Of a stretch of 64,000 nt of DNA, positions 52,640 through 62,699 are shown piece by piece; the first letter of the stretch is position 1; each line of letters begins with the position of its first letter. The notes under the pieces are model-generated. The model had not been told where the DNA came from. It saw only the letters and a list, made by a program, of their open reading frames with translations, and did not search any database. The DNA comes from Rhinopithecus roxellana (taxonomy: Eukaryota > Chordata > Mammalia > Primates > Cercopithecidae). The stretch lies in the NCBI RefSeq assembly GCF_007565055.1, contig NC_044560.1:89161295-89225294 (forward strand), written 5' to 3'. The translations under genes and the position numbers were made by a program.

Positions 52640-52965
52640 AAATACGCCTTGTACATTCCCACCTCCAGGCCTTTGTGTTTGCCATTTTCCCTGCCAGGAA
52701 AGCCTTCTCTTCCTTCTTTTTCTGGTAAGCTCCTACCTGTCCTTCCAGGCTCAGCAGAAATGTCTCCTCTTCTGAGGAGCTTCACCCGACCAGGCTGAGG
52801 TCACCCATGGCCCCTGGGGAACTCGTGCAATTCAGCCCTTAACATACTATGTTGTGGGGATCTGTCCATCTGCCCTCTGGGTGAGAGCTCCCCTCTAGGG
52901 TTGGGACTGAGTCTGACTCAGCTTTATGTACCCAGGGCCCAGCACTGAGTCCACTGGGATGAACA
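52640..52965 (+). mobile_element. L2 fragment
   Basis: Forward L2: CAGGCCTTTGTGTTTGCC, CCAGGAAAGCCTTCTCTTCC, AGAAATGTCTCCTCTTCTG, GGGCCCAGCACTGAGTCC. Confidence 0.8.
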
Positions 52966-53022
52966 GGATCAGAAGTTTTATCACCAAGTTTCAACACCGC
53001 TCTCTGTCTGTACCTGCCTAGC

Positions 53023-53054
53023 TGTGTACCTGTCTACCTGTGAACCTGTGTACC
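53023..53054 (+). repeat. 8-bp tandem repeat, four units
   Basis: TGTGTACC, TGTCTACC, TGTGAACC, TGTGTACC in succession. Confidence 0.9.
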
Positions 53055-53999
53055 TGAGTGGGAGAGTGTGCCTTGGTTTCCATGCATCAGTCTTTTGCAG
53101 GAATGTCTTTCTGCCCACTCTTCCGTTCTCCACCCTCCAAACCAGACAAGGAGCTCCTTGAGGGCAGGGCAAGCTCTGTTTCATCTCTGAAAGCACAAAT
53201 ACAAAGTGGGAGCTGGTAAAGATGTGTGGAACTGGTTCTGGATTTTGCTAAAAGGGACCGGTTCAGTCAGGAACCCTCTAGGCAGGGTTGCTGTTGTGGC
53301 TTCCCATGAAGGGTCTGGGCAAGTCCCTGTGCAGGGTTCAAATGCTCACTCTTCATTGGGTGGGAGGGTCCTTTCCTTTCAAGCATGGAGAAGCTGCAGC
53401 CCCAGAATCTGCAGGCTCAGCCTCAGGGGCTGGCTCTCCGCACTGGGTCTTCACATTCCCATTAGCTAGTTGCGGGGCGAGCCCTGGGGCTCTTCTCCCA
53501 GGGCTGCCAAATAGATGGCTCTCCAGAACAAAGGGCGGCGTTGGTTCTGCTGCTGCCTCCATAGCCTCCCTTGGGAGGCCGGGAGCCTGAACTCAGACAA
53601 AGTGTGGGTTTCCTCTTAGGCAGACAGCACGCCCGCCCTCCCACCTTTGCAGAGGCCACAGAGATATTGCCCACCAGCTTCAGGGCTCTCATAACTCTTT
53701 CAAGACAATCACTTTATTTATATGAGTTTGTTTAAAAAACCCACAGACGATCCACCACGGGGACCTCTCCGACCGGCTCGGCTTGATTCTCTCCTATCCT
53801 CCGAGTCCATAACTCTTAGTCTTTTGATTTTCCCAGTCCACAAACTATAAAAATCTTATTTCTATAAGGTCTTTTATGGTTACCAAGATAGTCAATAGTG
53901 TCATTTTCATTCATATCATTCTGCAGGGAAGTTAGAGGAAACGAACCAGACAGAGGAGAGCTATAAATAAGGTTCAGCTACACAAGGCCCCAAGCGGAT
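53055..53999. other. Unique sequence with conserved-looking AT-rich part
   Basis: 53700-53980 is repeat-free, AT-rich and retains CpGs (CAGACGATCCACCACGG, CCGACCGGCTCGGC). It contains CTATAAAAATC and GCTATAAATAAGG, TATA-like words without a supported transcript. It may be a conserved element. Confidence 0.4.
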
Positions 54000-54180
54000 C
54001 CCACTGTGTTGTTTTAAAACTACACATGCACAGAATACACACACACAGCATACACATATGCACACGTATGCCCAGTCATGCTAGAGACAGGTGCACACGA
54101 ACTCACCCATGCACACAGGATGCTTTGTCCACATGCTGCTTGCACACATACACGCATGTGCATGTATGTGCTTGCAAAAT
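54000..54180. repeat. CA-rich degenerate tract
   Basis: ACACACACAGCATACACAT-type words. Confidence 0.75.
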
Positions 54181-54666
54181 TTGGCAGTTTTAGAAAAAAG
54201 CCCTTTATGGGATTTGCCTGTCTTTGAAGGGCCAAGAGCAGGCAGCAGTACTTGCTGTGGTGAGATGGGGGAACTGAAGCAGGCCAGCTCGGAGAATGCA
54301 TTCTAAAGCCATGAACTGCAAGGCTGGGCACCCGGCCATCCATGAGCTCATGTGTGGGGAGCTTTGGAATTCCCGCCAACACAGGAGCCTAGCTCTGGCC
54401 TGAGTGGCAGGGGCAGCCATCCAGCCAGCACTGGCAATGCCGGGCCACTCTCAGAGCTTCCTCTGACAGTCTCTTGGTGTCATCTGAAGCCAGCCAACTT
54501 CACCATTCTGGTTTGTGCCTTGCTGCCACACCTGCCCACAGCTTTGCCTTCAGGGCAGGACCCCAGAGGAGGAGCCTAGGTTGTGACCCTAGACCAGAAA
54601 GCAGGAAGCCTTGGGCACTGAGGCCCACGTGGTGAGGCAGAGAGAGAGAGCTGGCAGGGGAGGGGG
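54181..54666. other. Unique sequence, no gene seen
   Basis: No repeat or exon recognised. It ends in an AG-rich stretch (GAGAGAGAGAGC) next to duplication copy B. Confidence 0.4.
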
Positions 54667-54768
54667 AGGGTAAGAAGTCTTCAGAGGGAAAGCTGGGGAG
54701 GAGCCTTTCCCATCTTTCCTTGACTTTCTGTCTCTGACAATGTTACTGCCACTGCCTGGACCCCTGGG
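54667..54768 (+). repeat. Local duplication pair 2, copy B
   Basis: Direct-orientation paralogue of 52431-52532, 2,236 bases downstream. The flanks diverge abruptly at both ends. Confidence 0.95.
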
Positions 54769-54849
54769 AGCAGGTAGGGGAAGGGAGGGGCTGCATGGCT
54801 AGTGCCAGAGAACTGTACTCTCTTTAGAGAATTCCAGGCTCATTGGCAT

Positions 54850-55130
54850 GGGGTGCAGAGGAATGAATGGCTGCTGGAGTCAAGAGGTCTGAGTTCTAGC
54901 ACTGACTAGCTGCACACTGTAGCCTTTTGCGACGTTGGGCAGACACTCTCCTGTCTCAGGATTCACCGCTGTACCCCAGTGAATCACAAGGAGGGATGAG
55001 CTCTCAGGTTCCTCCTAGTTTGGGAACTGCAGGTGGATTAGCCACACTTCAGGGTTCCAGGGCAGGTGTGTCTCCTTAGTTTCCCCATCTGCAAAATGGG
55101 GCTGATGAGTTTTTACCTTTGGCAACATCC
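54850..55130 (+). mobile_element. MIR, partial and interrupted
   Basis: GAATGGCTGCTGGAGTCAAG, CTAGCACTGACTAGCTGCAC, then after a gap GTTTCCCCATCTGCAAAATG match forward MIR. Confidence 0.7.
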
Positions 55131-55365
55131 CAGGGACACTGTGAGGGAAACTGGGCAAAAGTCCAGGCGCATGGATGAGCTTATTTGGGAACTGGTGGCT
55201 TTGGAACTCATAACGAATGCAACCCATCAGGGTGCCCAAGACCTTGAAAAGGATACCCTCCCACCCCCAGCTTCTTTCTTCCACCTTACTCCTCAGCAAC
55301 CCCGTCCTCCCCCAGCACTGGAGAGCTGAGAATGCAGCCCAGGGCTCTGAGCTCGAGGCCTTGGA

Positions 55366-55610
55366 ATTCCTCTATTCCCCTACTGCCTTCTTCAAGGGAA
55401 CTATTAATTGTAATTTAAGCCTCCCAAGTTAAAAGCAGCGTGCAGATTTAAGGATTCTTTCATCCCAATTACACATCGTTTCTGGCTGCACTTTAGTGCC
55501 AGGCTTTTATCTGTTGTTCTGGGGAATCACTTATCGGCCAGAGCAGCGGGCTCCACGCAGATTGCTCCCTGATTATGTTTAATGGCAAATGGAGAGTTAA
55601 CTCTCCTCCC
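55366..55610. promoter_or_regulatory. Candidate conserved element with 16-bp palindrome
   Basis: Repeat-free AT-rich block with ACTATTAATTGTAATTTAAG, CTTTTATCTGTTGTTC, CACTTATCGGCC (GATA-like) and the perfect palindrome GGAGAGTTAACTCTCC (55591-55606). Function is inference. Confidence 0.4.
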
Positions 55611-56302
55611 TCCCCGGAGCTGTGTCGGCATTTTTCCCAGCCCAGCCGAAAGCAGCCCAGGGGAACAGGAGGGCATGGAATGGGGGAGCTGCAGGGACCT
55701 CCATGTCCTGGGACTATTTGTGCAGGGCTCCGAGGGGACCTGTATGGCTCAGGGTGGCCAAGAGGGCAATGCTGCCCCTACCTACCGGATGACCCAAGTG
55801 CTCTGTTGCAAATGCTGATAGCAGCCCTGTGTTTATTCTACACATTCCACTACCATGGGAGGCTACTGTGTGTTCACGCGTTGGGCTGGCTTCATTTCCT
55901 CGCTCACACTGGAGTGTGCCCGGCAGTTAGGGCCACTGCATCAGTCTTATACACACTTGCACACTCCAGGGTGAGCCCAGCTCTTGGACCTGCACTGCCA
56001 CACACACACTCACACACACACTCACAATCAGCATCTCCGTGTGCACAATCACACTTGACTTGCATAGACTGACTCTCTACTCTCACCTGTGAGCACACCC
56101 TCAGCTCAGTCCCAAACACACACAGAGTTGGACCCTTCTCCACCATCAAATGGAGACTTTTCCGTCTGTCTGTCTGTCTTTTTGTCTTTTGCTCACAGAA
56201 TTAGGCTGCCAGAGGAGCTTAGAGTGGATCTTGGAATGTCAGGTGATGAGATCGTAGACTCAGACCCCTGTGCCATTGAGCTCCCAGTGTCACTCACTTC
56301 CA
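55611..56302. other. Unique sequence with CA-rich run
   Basis: A 165-codon frame (55575-56072) ends in CA-repeat-derived His/Thr/Ser and has no domain, so it is rejected. (CA)n words lie at 56000-56027 and (TCTG)n at 56164-56179. Confidence 0.4.
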
Positions 56303-56350
56303 CTGGGTTCCTGAGCCCCAGTAGGACTGGGTTCCTGAGCCCCAGTAGGA
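56303..56350 (+). repeat. 24-bp perfect tandem duplication
   Basis: Two identical 24-bp units starting CTGGGTTCCTGAGCCCC at 56303-56326 and 56327-56350. Confidence 0.95.
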
Positions 56351-56399
56351 TTGTACCTTGTCACAGAGTTTGGGCTGGCTCAGTCCTGTGGATGCTACT

Positions 56400-57144
56400 C
56401 TGTAAATGTGAAACTCGACACTCCAAAGCAGAGCTTCTGGTCTCCCCCAAACCTGCTTCTCCTGCAGTCCTCCCCCGTCTCAGCTCTTGGCAAGTCCTTG
56501 CTTCCATTGCTCAGGACAAAAAAACCCTGGAGTCATTCTTGACTCCTCTCTTTTTCTCACTTCCTACTTCTAGTCCATCAGCAGATCATGCTGGCTGTAT
56601 TTTAAATACATATTCCTAATCTGATCACTTCTTACCACCCCCACTACCACCACCTCGACCAACCCCACAAAGACCTGGTTTACTGTAGCAACCTCCAGAC
56701 AGGCTTTCCTGCTCCTGCTCCTCCCCTCCACGTGGCAGCCAGATCCTGTCCTTCTCTGCTCCTCTTGAAGAAATGGTTGAGGACCTTACAGGGGCTTGCG
56801 AGTCGCTATGTGTTCTGCTCCTTTAACCCCACCCGCTCCTGACTTCTCCCCTATTTTCCCTCCTGCACTCCTCTTCAGCCACCATGACCTCCTTGCTGCA
56901 CCCCTGCCTTAGAGTCTTTGCTGTTTGCCTGTTAGAATGCTTTTCTACCCGATCTCTACTTGAATAACCCTGTTCCTCCTCCTTTAAGCCTGCTCCAATG
57001 TCACTTCTTAGTGAGATCACCTTAAATATCCTGTTGAATCCTGCAACCTGCTGCCTCTTCAGCTCCTGCCCTCCCAATCCCACTCACTCTGCTTTTATTC
57101 CCTTTTTTTCTTTTTCTCTTTTTCAGCAGAACATATACCTTCTA
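56400..57144 (+). mobile_element. L2 LINE, left segment
   Basis: Forward L2: GTCATTCTTGACTCCTC, CTTACTGTAGCAACCTCC-type block, CCAATGTCACTTCTTAGTGA. It resumes after an LTR and an Alu. Confidence 0.8.
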
Positions 57145-57600
57145 TCACAAGTTGGGTGCACTGGGAAACAGACTCCGATAGAGACTTCGGCTTGCAGGAA
57201 GTTTACTGGGGAAGGTTCTCACATAACAGAAAGACCTTCAGGGAGTGGAGGAAGCAGAACAGGCAGAGGGAAAAGTTGAATTGTGATGTAGTCACAACAA
57301 AGGCCTCAGCTGACCCCATGGGGAGCTGTGAGCTGGGGGGACTTTCAGAGTCGCTCTGCAGTAAGGTGAGGGGGCTGGGGCCTGTATAGCCACTCATCTA
57401 CCTACTATTGGGTGTGGGCTGCCCCCAGGGAAGGGGAGTGACCTTGGGTAAAGCAGCTGTCTTCTCTGAGCACAGTTTTGGGGAAGAACTCAGCTGAATG
57501 GCTTTGGCCACCAGTGCTCCCAGCAACTGGGGGTGAGTGCGTCCATGCAGAAGTAGGGAACTGGGTGCCACACCACAGCGTCCAGTCTGCCTTTTACTAT
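57145..57600 (-). mobile_element. ERV-L-class LTR, minus strand, inside L2
   Basis: AAGTTGGGTGCACTGGGAAA, CAGACTCCGATAGAGACTTC and AGGAAGTTTACTGGGG are the reverse of an LTR 3' end (AATAAACTTC...GGGGAACCCAACC layout). It is solo or partial and interrupts the L2. The subfamily is uncertain (MER21-like). Confidence 0.55.
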
Positions 57601-57641
57601 ACATAAATGAGTAAATATTAATATGTAAAATTTATCATTTG

Positions 57642-57943
57642 TTGGCTGGGTGCAGTGGCTCATGCCTGTAATCCCAGCACTTTGGGAGGCCGAAGCAGGT
57701 GGATCACTGAGGTCAGGAGTTAGAAACCAGCCTGACCAACATGGTGAAACTCCGTCTCTAGGAAAAACACAAAAATTAGCCAGGCATGGTGGCATGTGCC
57801 TATAATCTCAGGTACTTGGGATGGGAGGCTGAGGCAGGAGAGTCGCTTAAACCTGGGAGGCGGAGGTTGCAGTGAGCTATCATGCCACTGCACTCTAGCC
57901 TAGGCCACAGTGAGACTGTCTCAAAACAAATAAAAATAAAAAA
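57642..57943 (+). mobile_element. Alu SINE
   Basis: A forward Alu between TAAAATTTATCATTTG (57626-57641) and TAAAATTTACTGTTTG (57944-57959). It inserted into L2. Confidence 0.95.
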
Positions 57944-58110
57944 TAAAATTTACTGTTTGTCTCTTTCCCTCTAGAAAAGAAGTCCCAGGAGGGAAGGGAA
58001 TCTCTGTGGGTATAGCTCCCTGATGTTTTTCAAGTGCCTGGAATGGGCCAGTTTTGGCCCATAGTAGGCTCTCCATATATATTTGCAGAATGAATGAATG
58101 AACCTGCTCA
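57944..58110 (+). mobile_element. L2 LINE, 3' end
   Basis: TTTGTCTCTTTCCCTCTAGA, TAGTAGGCTCTCCATATATA and ATGAATGAATGAACC complete the L2 begun at 56400. Confidence 0.85.
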
Positions 58111-58139
58111 TTTCTCAATGTCCTGCTTGTGTCTGTCAT

Positions 58140-58370
58140 CAATTTCACTGGAGTCTCAATCTCAGTTTGGCCACCAACCAGTTGTGCAACCTATAGGCAA
58201 GTTGTCTAACTTGGAGCCTCTGCTTCTTCATCAGTAAAATGGAATAATAGAAGTACCCATCCCACAGGGTTTTAGGAGGACGAAGTGAACTAATGTTTGC
58301 AAAGCACCTTGCAGGTACTTGGGACAAAGCTGGTAGTCACTGAATATTAACTTGTTGTTAATGTTGTTAG
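58140..58370 (+). mobile_element. MIR, near complete
   Basis: CCAACCAGTTGTGCAACC, CTTCATCAGTAAAATGGAAT, CATCCCACAGGGTTTTAGGA and GTTTGCAAAGCACCTTGC. Confidence 0.9.
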
Positions 58371-58700
58371 TACCTTGGGCTCTCCTTGCTTTGGGTTGCT
58401 GCCAGGATTCTTATCAGACTTGAAGACAAAGCCAAAACTCCAGCTGGGAAATCTTGACTTTCCAGGTGTACAGGGATAGGTGGTGTACAGAAGTCTGATC
58501 TGCAGAGGTCATTACTGGTTAATGAGGATAGAGGTCTACTTACAAGCCTCTGACTGGAATCCTTGCCTTGGGACAGCTCAACATGTACCTGTGTGTGTAC
58601 ATGTGTCTGCACACATGATTGCATAGAGCTAATGCAAGATATTCAAAGCTGTGCATTCCTAAAGGATAACTGGTCCTAGGTAGTAGGCCTATATAGGAAG
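58371..58700. other. Unassigned sequence
   Basis: No gene is seen. It may include the 5' edge of the LTR that follows. Confidence 0.35.
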
Positions 58701-59389
58701 CCAGTCATTAGCAGGGTCAAAAGAGCCATCTTTCCTTCCTATCTTCTGCTCACTCTTTACCTCTTGCATGGGCTTCTTCCCCATTGCTCCTCTAGATGAA
58801 CTCACTTCCCAATATCCAGTGACTTCTTTGTTGTCAAGTCCAGTGGTTGCTTACTTGACCTCAGCAACAATACTGACCACCACTCTCCAACTTTACTTCC
58901 CTGATTTGGGTATAGTGAATACCATGGTATGTCTCCCTAGCTTTCCTGCAAAAAGACTCACTGAGGCACTTTGTTCTCCCAGTCAATGAAAGCATCTGTG
59001 GCCAACAATATTCTGAGTCTCTTCCAAAGAACTGCCTTTGGCCACATGGAACTACCTCTCCCAAGTGTTATGCCACCTCCCAAGGGTTACACCACTTCCC
59101 AAAGGGTACAACACCTCCCTGGAGATAGTTCAAATTCAATAACTGATAACTCTTGCTTCATTTTGGGACATCTCTAAAGGGTCATAGTTGCTCTAGCACT
59201 TTCTACCAGTCCTTGGTCAGCCCAGATTTACCTCCATTGTCAATACATCAGAGTTCAACTTCTCTCTCTGCCTAGCCTGGCTTCCCTTCCTCTTTGCTGG
59301 TGTCGTGCCCAAGATCGTTCTCCAATAAGTCTTCTGCATGCAAATCTCCATCTTTGATCTATTTCTGGGGAACCTGACCTACTACTACA
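58701..59389 (+). mobile_element. ERV-L-like LTR, plus strand
   Basis: The 3' end is clear: CCAATAAGTCTTCTGCATGC, AAATCTCCATC, CTGGGGAACCTGACCTACTA ending in ACA at 59389, directly followed by a primer-site-like sequence. The 5' boundary is uncertain. Inside, a 19-bp unit occurs three times (59058-59114). Confidence 0.55.
59058..59114 (+). repeat. Three 19-bp tandem units in the LTR
   Basis: CTCCCAAGTGTTATGCCAC, CTCCCAAGGGTTACACCAC and TTCCCAAAGGGTACAACAC are consecutive. Confidence 0.85.
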
Positions 59390-60046
59390 GTTGGTGCTAG
59401 AAGTGGTTCCTAGGAAACGGACTCTAAAATGGGATTTTGGAGCTGGATCATCCACCGGCCAGTTGGTAATAAGAACCCCATCACTGGTGGTGGGTGGAGG
59501 TACTGATAGCCCCTGACATGTTCTAGCAGTGCAATTGTTAAAACTTTCACTGATGGGGAAGTGGGATGGGATACTTGTGAAAGGGAAAGTACTATTTGGT
59601 GTACTCTCTCAGACATTCGATAGGCTCAGAGGAGTGATAATTATAAAACCTATGGAATTAAATGATTGTTGCTGGGGGCCAGCAAGGCATTGGAAAAAGA
59701 CAATGAAATGCTGGGAGTGATTAATCACCAATTTAAGGTGAAGTGTGAAAGCCAAGGGCCTCCTTGCCATCAGATAAAGAGGCTTTCTCCTGCAGCTGGA
59801 AGGCAGAATAAACTGAGGTTTGGCCCAAGAATGAATTGTAAGAGCAGCAGATTTCCAAAGAAAACTGAATTCTCAACATAGCCTGTCAGCTCTGTTTGAT
59901 TGATCAGGGCTTGACTGGGGGTTCTGACACTTAGGACAGGGGCATCTGGATGGATTCCCTTGAATGCCTTGAAACTCTAGGTCACCCTGAGCCCTTTGAG
60001 GCCAGAGTGTCCTTTGCCTTCCTGTGAAAGGTTAGAGCTTTCCCGG
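59390..60046 (+). mobile_element. ERV interior fragment (leader/gag-like)
   Basis: TGGTGCTAGAAGTGGTTCC at 59392 resembles a retroviral primer binding site just after an LTR. The next 640 bases have no long frame. The interior is cut off where the next LTR begins at 60047. Confidence 0.5.
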
Positions 60047-60478
60047 TGTGATGGTTAATACTGAGTGTCAACTTGATTGGATTGAAGGACACAAAGTATT
60101 GATCTTGGGTGTGTCTGTGAGGGTGTTGCCAAAGAAGATTAACATTGGAGTCAGTGGGCTGGGAAAGGCAGACCCATCCTTAATTGGGTGGGCACCATCT
60201 AATCAGCTGCTAGCAAATATAAAGCGGGCAGAAAAATGTGAAAAGGAGAGACTGGCCTAGCCTCCCAGCCTGTGTCTTTCTCCTGTGGTGGATGCTTCCT
60301 GCCCTTAAACATCAGGCTCCAAGGTCTTCAGTTTTGGGACTCAGACTGGTTCTTCTTGCTCCTCAGCCTGCAGACAGCCTATTGTGGGACCTTGTGATCG
60401 TGTAAGTTAATATTTAATAAATTCATGTATGTATGTATACTATTGATTCTGTCCCTCTAGAGAACACTGACTAGTACA
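60047..60478 (+). mobile_element. 5' LTR of an ERV-L provirus (MLT2A-like)
   Basis: A 432-bp LTR starts TGTGATGGTTAATACTGAGT and ends CACTGACTAGTACA. It has a TATA-like TATAAAG (60218-60224) and AATAAA (60416-60421) in promoter/poly(A) order, so transcription would read rightward into the proviral interior. A (TATG)n run lies near 60426. The LTR looks well preserved, but no expression can be inferred. Confidence 0.88.
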
Positions 60479-60483
60479 GATTC

Positions 60484-60501
60484 TGGAACCAGGAGTGGGT
60501 T
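60484..60501 (+). other. ERV-L primer binding site
   Basis: TGGAACCAGGAGTGGGTT lies five bases after the LTR end. ERV-L elements are known to use a leucine tRNA primer, and this site has that layout. Confidence 0.7.
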
Positions 60502-60639
60502 CTAGAGGAACAGAATATTAAGGATGGAGTTCTTTCATTGGTTTTGGGGTTTCTGGAGTTGGCTGCTTAATATGATTTGACCTCAAAATGCTAAAGACTC
60601 TACTTATAATAGTATGGAGAACACTGATAGTCCTTGGTG

Positions 60640-62169
60640 TGAACTGTTTAGAGAGTTATGCAAATAAATGCATTTGACACTCCTGATTTGCTGCTCATGA
60701 GAGGCAAGGAGTTTAGTGATTCTATACACAATACCTTTGACCATATGTGGAGAACCAAAGAACATAATGAAGCTAGTTGGTTGCTCCTAAGTTCAGTGGA
60801 CAAAGTGATGAAAGAAAATGATGAACTCAAGAATTTTGTCTCCTGACTTCAGAAGTAGATATTGAGCCTCAAATCTGCTAAGACTGCCCTGAGTGAGAGT
60901 CTTATCTCCTGCAGAGAAAGAGCTGAAATTGTGGAAAAAGAGACACAAGCTCTTATCATGTGAGTGGCTGACCTGCAACCAAAGATACATGCATAGCCTC
61001 ACCAGGTATCTACTGTTAAAGTGAGGGCATTGACTGGAAAAGAATGGGACCCTGAAACTTGGAATGGGGATGTGTGGGAGTTCCCTGATGAAGCTGGAGA
61101 CACTGAGTTTGTAAACTCTGATGAACCTTTTTTGACAGAAGGAACAGCTTCTCCATCCCCAGTAGTGGCAACATCCCCTCCTGGACCCATGCTGCCATCA
61201 GCCTTTCCACCTTTGCCTGAGGAGATAAACCCTGCACTGCCTGAGGCAACAGTGATGGTCTCCCCTGAGGCAGTTGCCAGGCAAAATAATGTTGATTCTC
61301 CTCAGGAGCCACCCCCAACACACCTGTTTGCTTCTAGACCTGTAACTAGAATAAAGTCCCAGCAGGCCCCTGAAGGTGAGGTTGAGAGTATGATCCATGA
61401 GCAGGTGTGCTACACTCAAAAAGGGGAGTTCTCTAATTTATATAAACAGCAATCTGGAGAACAGGCATGGGAATGGATATTAAGAGTATGAGATAATGGC
61501 GGAAAGAACATAGAGTTGGATCAGGCTGAATTCATTGATTTGGGCCCACTAAGTAGGGACTCTGCTTTTAATGTTGCTGCTTGGGGAGTTAAAAAAGGTT
61601 CTAATAGTTTATTTGCTTGGTTAGCTGAAATATGGATTACAAGATGGCCCACTGTGAGTGAACTGGAAATGTCTGATCTCCCTTGGTTTAATGTAGAGGA
61701 AGGGATCCAAAGGCTTAGGAAGATTGGGATGGTGGAGTGGATTAGTCACTTTAGACCTACTCGTCCCAGCTGGGAGGGTCCAGAAGATATACCCTTGACC
61801 AATACCTTGTGAAATAGATTTGTGAGGGCAGCACCTGCATCTTTGAAGAGCCCTGTAATTTCTCTTCTCTGTATGTCAGATCTAACAGTGGGAACCACAG
61901 TCACTCAACTACAAAATTTAAATTCAATGGGAATAATTGGATCCCGAGGTGGCATGGGCCAAGTGGCAGCACTCAACCATCAAAGGCAAGGTGGGCATAG
62001 CTACCATAATGGGCAGCAGAGGCAAAGAGGCAATCAGAATAGTCTGACTCATGTAGAGCTCTGGCATTGGCTAATTAATCATGGTGTTCTTATAAGTGGA
62101 ATTGATAGGAAGCCTACTAGCCTACTGCATTCCTACTTAATTTATACAAGCAGAAAACTTCCTGGTTGA
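60640..62169 (+). pseudogene. gag: ERV-L gag pseudogene
   Basis: In ERV-L elements gag encodes the structural polyprotein of the particle. Here one reading frame can be followed from about 60640 to a stop at 62167. I see no frameshift, but six interior stops: TGA 60844, TAG 60856, TGA 60961, TAG 60994, TGA 61489 and TGA 61810. Several are of a form produced by C-to-T decay. The N-terminal part is charged and coiled-coil-like (KVMKENDELKNF at 60808-60843). The central 156-residue stretch is acidic and Pro-rich. The C-terminal part has Gln/Gly/Arg-rich sequence (HRQGGHSYHNGQQRQRG) and no clear CCHC zinc knuckle. The pol remains follow in another frame. The gene is dead; the family relation (ERV-L gag, related to rodent Fv1) is established knowledge, the assignment here is from context and texture. 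Confidence 0.8.
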
Positions 62170-62288
62170 ATGGACAAAAGACTAATTTGAATTATAAAAA
62201 CAGAGAATCACGGTCCCTCAATCATTTTCCAGACTTGAGCCAGTTTACAGACCCGGAACCCGTTGAATGAAGGGGAGGCAGGGTCCCC

Positions 62289-62546
62289 TTGAGGAAGGAC
62301 CCCACTACATTACTGAAAATTTATGCAGTGAATCTTTCTCCCATCCTTCCCCAAGGAGATATCCAGCCTTTTACCAGGGTAACTGTGCACTGGGGAAAGG
62401 GAAATGATCAGACATTTTGGGAACTACTGGACATCTGCTCTGAGCTGACATTGATTCCAGGGGACTCAAAACATCACTGTGGTCCTCCAGTTCAAGTAGG
62501 GGCTTGTGGAGGTCAGGTAATTAATGGAGTTTTGGCTCATGTCTGA
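62289..62546 (+). pseudogene. pro: ERV-L protease pseudogene
   Basis: An 85-codon frame has the layout of a retroviral aspartic protease flap-and-active-site region. At 62430-62438 the expected Asp-Thr/Ser-Gly catalytic triplet reads Asp-Ile-Cys within LLDICSELTLIPGD, so the active site is lost. The frame differs from that of gag and stops at 62546. It lies in the usual position between gag and reverse transcriptase. Confidence 0.75.
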
Positions 62547-62699
62547 CTTACAGTGGGTCCAGTGGTTTTCCGGACTCATCCTGTGGTCATTTCCTCAGTG
62601 CCAGCATGCATAATTGGCGTAGATATACTTAGCAGCTAGCAGAATCCCCACGTTGGCTCCATGTCTGGTAGGGTGAGGGTTATTATGGTGGGAAAGGCC

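Noticed and set aside
53850..53975. TATA-like words CTATAAAAATC and GCTATAAATAAGG as a promoter
   Set aside because: No CpG island, initiator or downstream exon accompanies them; AT-rich DNA produces such words often.
55575..56072. 165-codon plus-strand frame
   Set aside because: The C-terminal His/Thr/Ser repeats come from CA-rich DNA and no domain is present.
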